From NCBI RefSeq assembly GCF_002831685.1, contig NZ_CP025119.1:1820001-1884000 (forward strand): a stretch of DNA of 64,000 nucleotides. Direction: 5' to 3'. This DNA comes from Polaribacter sp. ALD11. GTDB lineage: Bacteria; Bacteroidota; Bacteroidia; Flavobacteriales; Flavobacteriaceae. Below the pieces are notes generated by a model. It searched no databases. It worked only from the letters and a program-made list of their open reading frames with translations, and was not told the origin of the DNA. The position numbers and the translations under genes were made by a program. Below are positions 63,401 through 64,000 of the stretch, piece after piece; within the stretch, counting starts at the first letter, position 1, and each line of letters starts with the position of its first letter.

Positions 63401-64000
63401 TGTTTTTGAAATTAATGTGCTGACAGATCCAATTATTGACACGCAACCAATTGCAAGTCAAGAATTGTGTCAGAGTGCAACACCAGTAGATTTAAACGTA
63501 ACTGTTTCTGGGGGAACTACTTCTGATAAAGCATATCAATGGTATGAAACTAGCACAAATTCTATTGCTGATGCAACTCCAATTTCAGGTGAAACATCAG
63601 GTACCTATACACCATCAACTTTAACTGGGGGAACTTTTTATTATTATGCAATTGTTTCGCAAACGGAATCTGATTGTAGTGTTACAAGTGCTATTTCACA
63701 ATTAAAAGTAAATGAATCACCAATATTTATCACACAACCAACTTCTTCTGAAATTTGTTTGGGTGGAACTGCAACTCCTTTAAAAGTGGCATACACAAAC
63801 GGAACAGGAACGCCAACCTATCAATGGTTTTCGAATACTACAAATATAAATTCTGGAGGAACTAAAATTACAGATGAAACTACTGATACTTACAATCCGC
63901 CAACAAATACTGTTGGTAGTATTTTCTATTATGCCGAAATTTTATTTTCTAGTGGTGGTTGTAATAAAATTACATCTAATTCTGCTAGTATTATTATAAA
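60405..64000 (+). CDS. Large PKD/Ig-like repeat surface protein (runs off right edge)
   Basis: At least 1198 aa; the frame is open to the end of the window. N-terminal signal (hydrophobic KTSYITFFLICGILLNTYA, about residues 14-32). At least four PKD-type domains with WNFGDGT (W172), IDWGDGT, VDYGDGI and IWDFGDGT (W479), then tandem Ig-like repeats of about 95 residues with ICLGGTATPLKV, YQWFSN and FYY. Conserved cysteines are spread through the domains. Comparable proteins of this phylum are exported by the type IX system through a C-terminal CHU_C domain and aid gliding, adhesion or polymer binding; that C-terminus is outside the window. A 45-bp exact DNA repeat lies in the Ig-like part. Confidence 0.9.
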   Translation, partial: MKIKKAFSDYFKNKTSYITFFLICGILLNTYADLSNSRLFDFSEGLSATTSVSKTNICLDESVSITFEGSGGTAPYTFTYKLNDIEQTPVRSDNVNSKTITLVGTSLANYKYKLIKVKDATSTELSLNIEKTIKVNAPPVAKFSFNNDNACSGETIQFNNNNSEIGSLSYSWNFGDGTAISTKENPTHVFDALGCGTKTFNVTLTVTDENGCFSSESKSITVKEKPGIRFRDQITGLDEFSNCDNASSTDPNYNVIVENISSNTCIDSLFIDWGDGTTTTSASFPANHTYATIGVFTMTISADGTNGCKNKVSYQVKNVTNPGGGFASPGNTSNLCIPENELKTNELNFGITSWGENSIGTEYIVDYGDGITKTYTQSQLVASTYYNASDPKNSTTFPTPHSYSIGSCLETNGEFIATLTIRNACDSTKITIDNIIVLEKPEVDFDVVNKSCIKKSIFFDNKTIVTDGVNCVKNVDFIWDFGDGTIVKRFSVDSALDENHTYTSSGTYTVSLTIQSFCSPDKKTITKEICIEPEITPVFSVDKEEGCIPLSILTMNNTTEAGKCNDPTYEWSVLYTADNCGTISNWDFTNGTNKNSENPEFIFNNPGKYTLKQKITTECGIKSTTKIIDVKKPPTVNIQKIIDACGNTTINPKAIIENCTTNTASLSYNWTFTGGTPENSTDLNPGDVEYNTPGVYKITLEVTNDCGVSNTATEVFEVFEKPVMTNTASTQEICSTESTSEIILNTNNTSTTFSWTAIATSGISGFLTSGNSNTIPAQILTNSENSVGTVTYTAIPKLGTCEGDSVKFIVTVNPAPIFTTQPISSEICLGGTATPLKVTYENGTGTPKYQWFSNIDDDNTTGTKITGKTDSNYTPPANTVGEIFYYVELSFASGGCDKIISNTANVNVVPQIAVDPVTTPQTICVGGTANELEVTFSGGNGNATYQWFSNTTNSNTGGSKIDSATNSTFTPNSFSTDGTFYYYADISLNGNGCNTATSGVFEINVLTDPIIDTQPIASQELCQSATPVDLNVTVSGGTTSDKAYQWYETSTNSIADATPISGETSGTYTPSTLTGGTFYYYAIVSQTESDCSVTSAISQLKVNESPIFITQPTSSEICLGGTATPLKVAYTNGTGTPTYQWFSNTTNINSGGTKITDETTDTYNPPTNTVGSIFYYAEILFSSGGCNKITSNSASIII

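Overview
The window is AT-rich, single-chromosome-style bacterial DNA from the phylum Bacteroidota, most likely a marine member of the Flavobacteriaceae (Polaribacter-like). That placement is inference. It rests on the 16S 5' half, on promoters of the Bacteroidota type (TTG, 19-20 bp, TAnnTTTG), on the infC-rpmI-rplT layout, on glutamine synthetases of types III and II side by side, on lineage-typical small families (DUF2007, DUF4197, DUF4252, DUF4254, DUF5522, Lacal_2735), and on a large PKD/Ig-like surface protein. No phage, transposase, CRISPR array or integrase is visible.

Layout. 1-827 is the 5' part of a 16S rRNA gene on the minus strand, with two tandem promoters (1074-1103, 1232-1261). 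1712-4958 is thrS-infC-rpmI-rplT (translation). 5768-13054 is a glycogen block (glgA, glgC, glgB) followed by a GH31 alpha-glucosidase. 13063-13612 is a structured intergenic region with tandem palindromes, a candidate small RNA and a 52-aa gene. 13635-20294 holds prfA, a lipoprotein, a TSUP permease with a divergent AsnC/Lrp regulator, small unknowns and a B12-dependent ribonucleotide reductase. 20882-22809 is a cassette-like stretch with two attC-like palindromic repeats. 22971-28843 holds purM, glnN (GSIII), glnA (GSII) and a Na/Ca exchanger. 29198-36945 holds small proteins, tRNA-Arg(ACG), clpS, prmA, tpiA, pyrF, a BtuF-like protein and several lipoproteins. 37278-50596 is housekeeping and envelope genes: VanY-like peptidase, IcmF, a cystathionine gamma-synthase-type enzyme, an NhaP-type antiporter, DinB, ArsC-like, GT9, tdk, alr and mscL. 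50681-59608 is a five-gene fatty-acid degradation operon facing a transglutaminase-TetR pair. The window ends inside a PKD-domain surface protein (from 60405) that runs off the edge.

How the genes work together. glgC makes ADP-glucose, glgA polymerises it, glgB branches it, and the GH31 enzyme probably cleaves alpha-glucosides. Thiolase, FadJ-type multifunctional enzyme, acyl-CoA dehydrogenase, a CaiB/BaiF enzyme and an acyl-CoA ligase form a complete activation and beta-oxidation set. The divergent TetR-family gene is the obvious candidate regulator, and two inverted repeats lie in the shared promoter region. Two enzymes depend on adenosylcobalamin (class II ribonucleotide reductase and IcmF), and a BtuF-like B12-binding-type protein is also present, so the organism probably needs B12.

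The most interesting unexplained items are a promoter-to-terminator small RNA candidate at about 13167-13275, two structured repeats sharing a GTTAGGGATTGAA core, the attC-like repeat pair around 21.3 and 22.0 kb, mutually exclusive RNA pairings upstream of the GH31 gene, probable non-AUG starts for infC and for a 42-aa hydrophobic peptide, and a discriminator sequence shared by the stable-RNA promoters.
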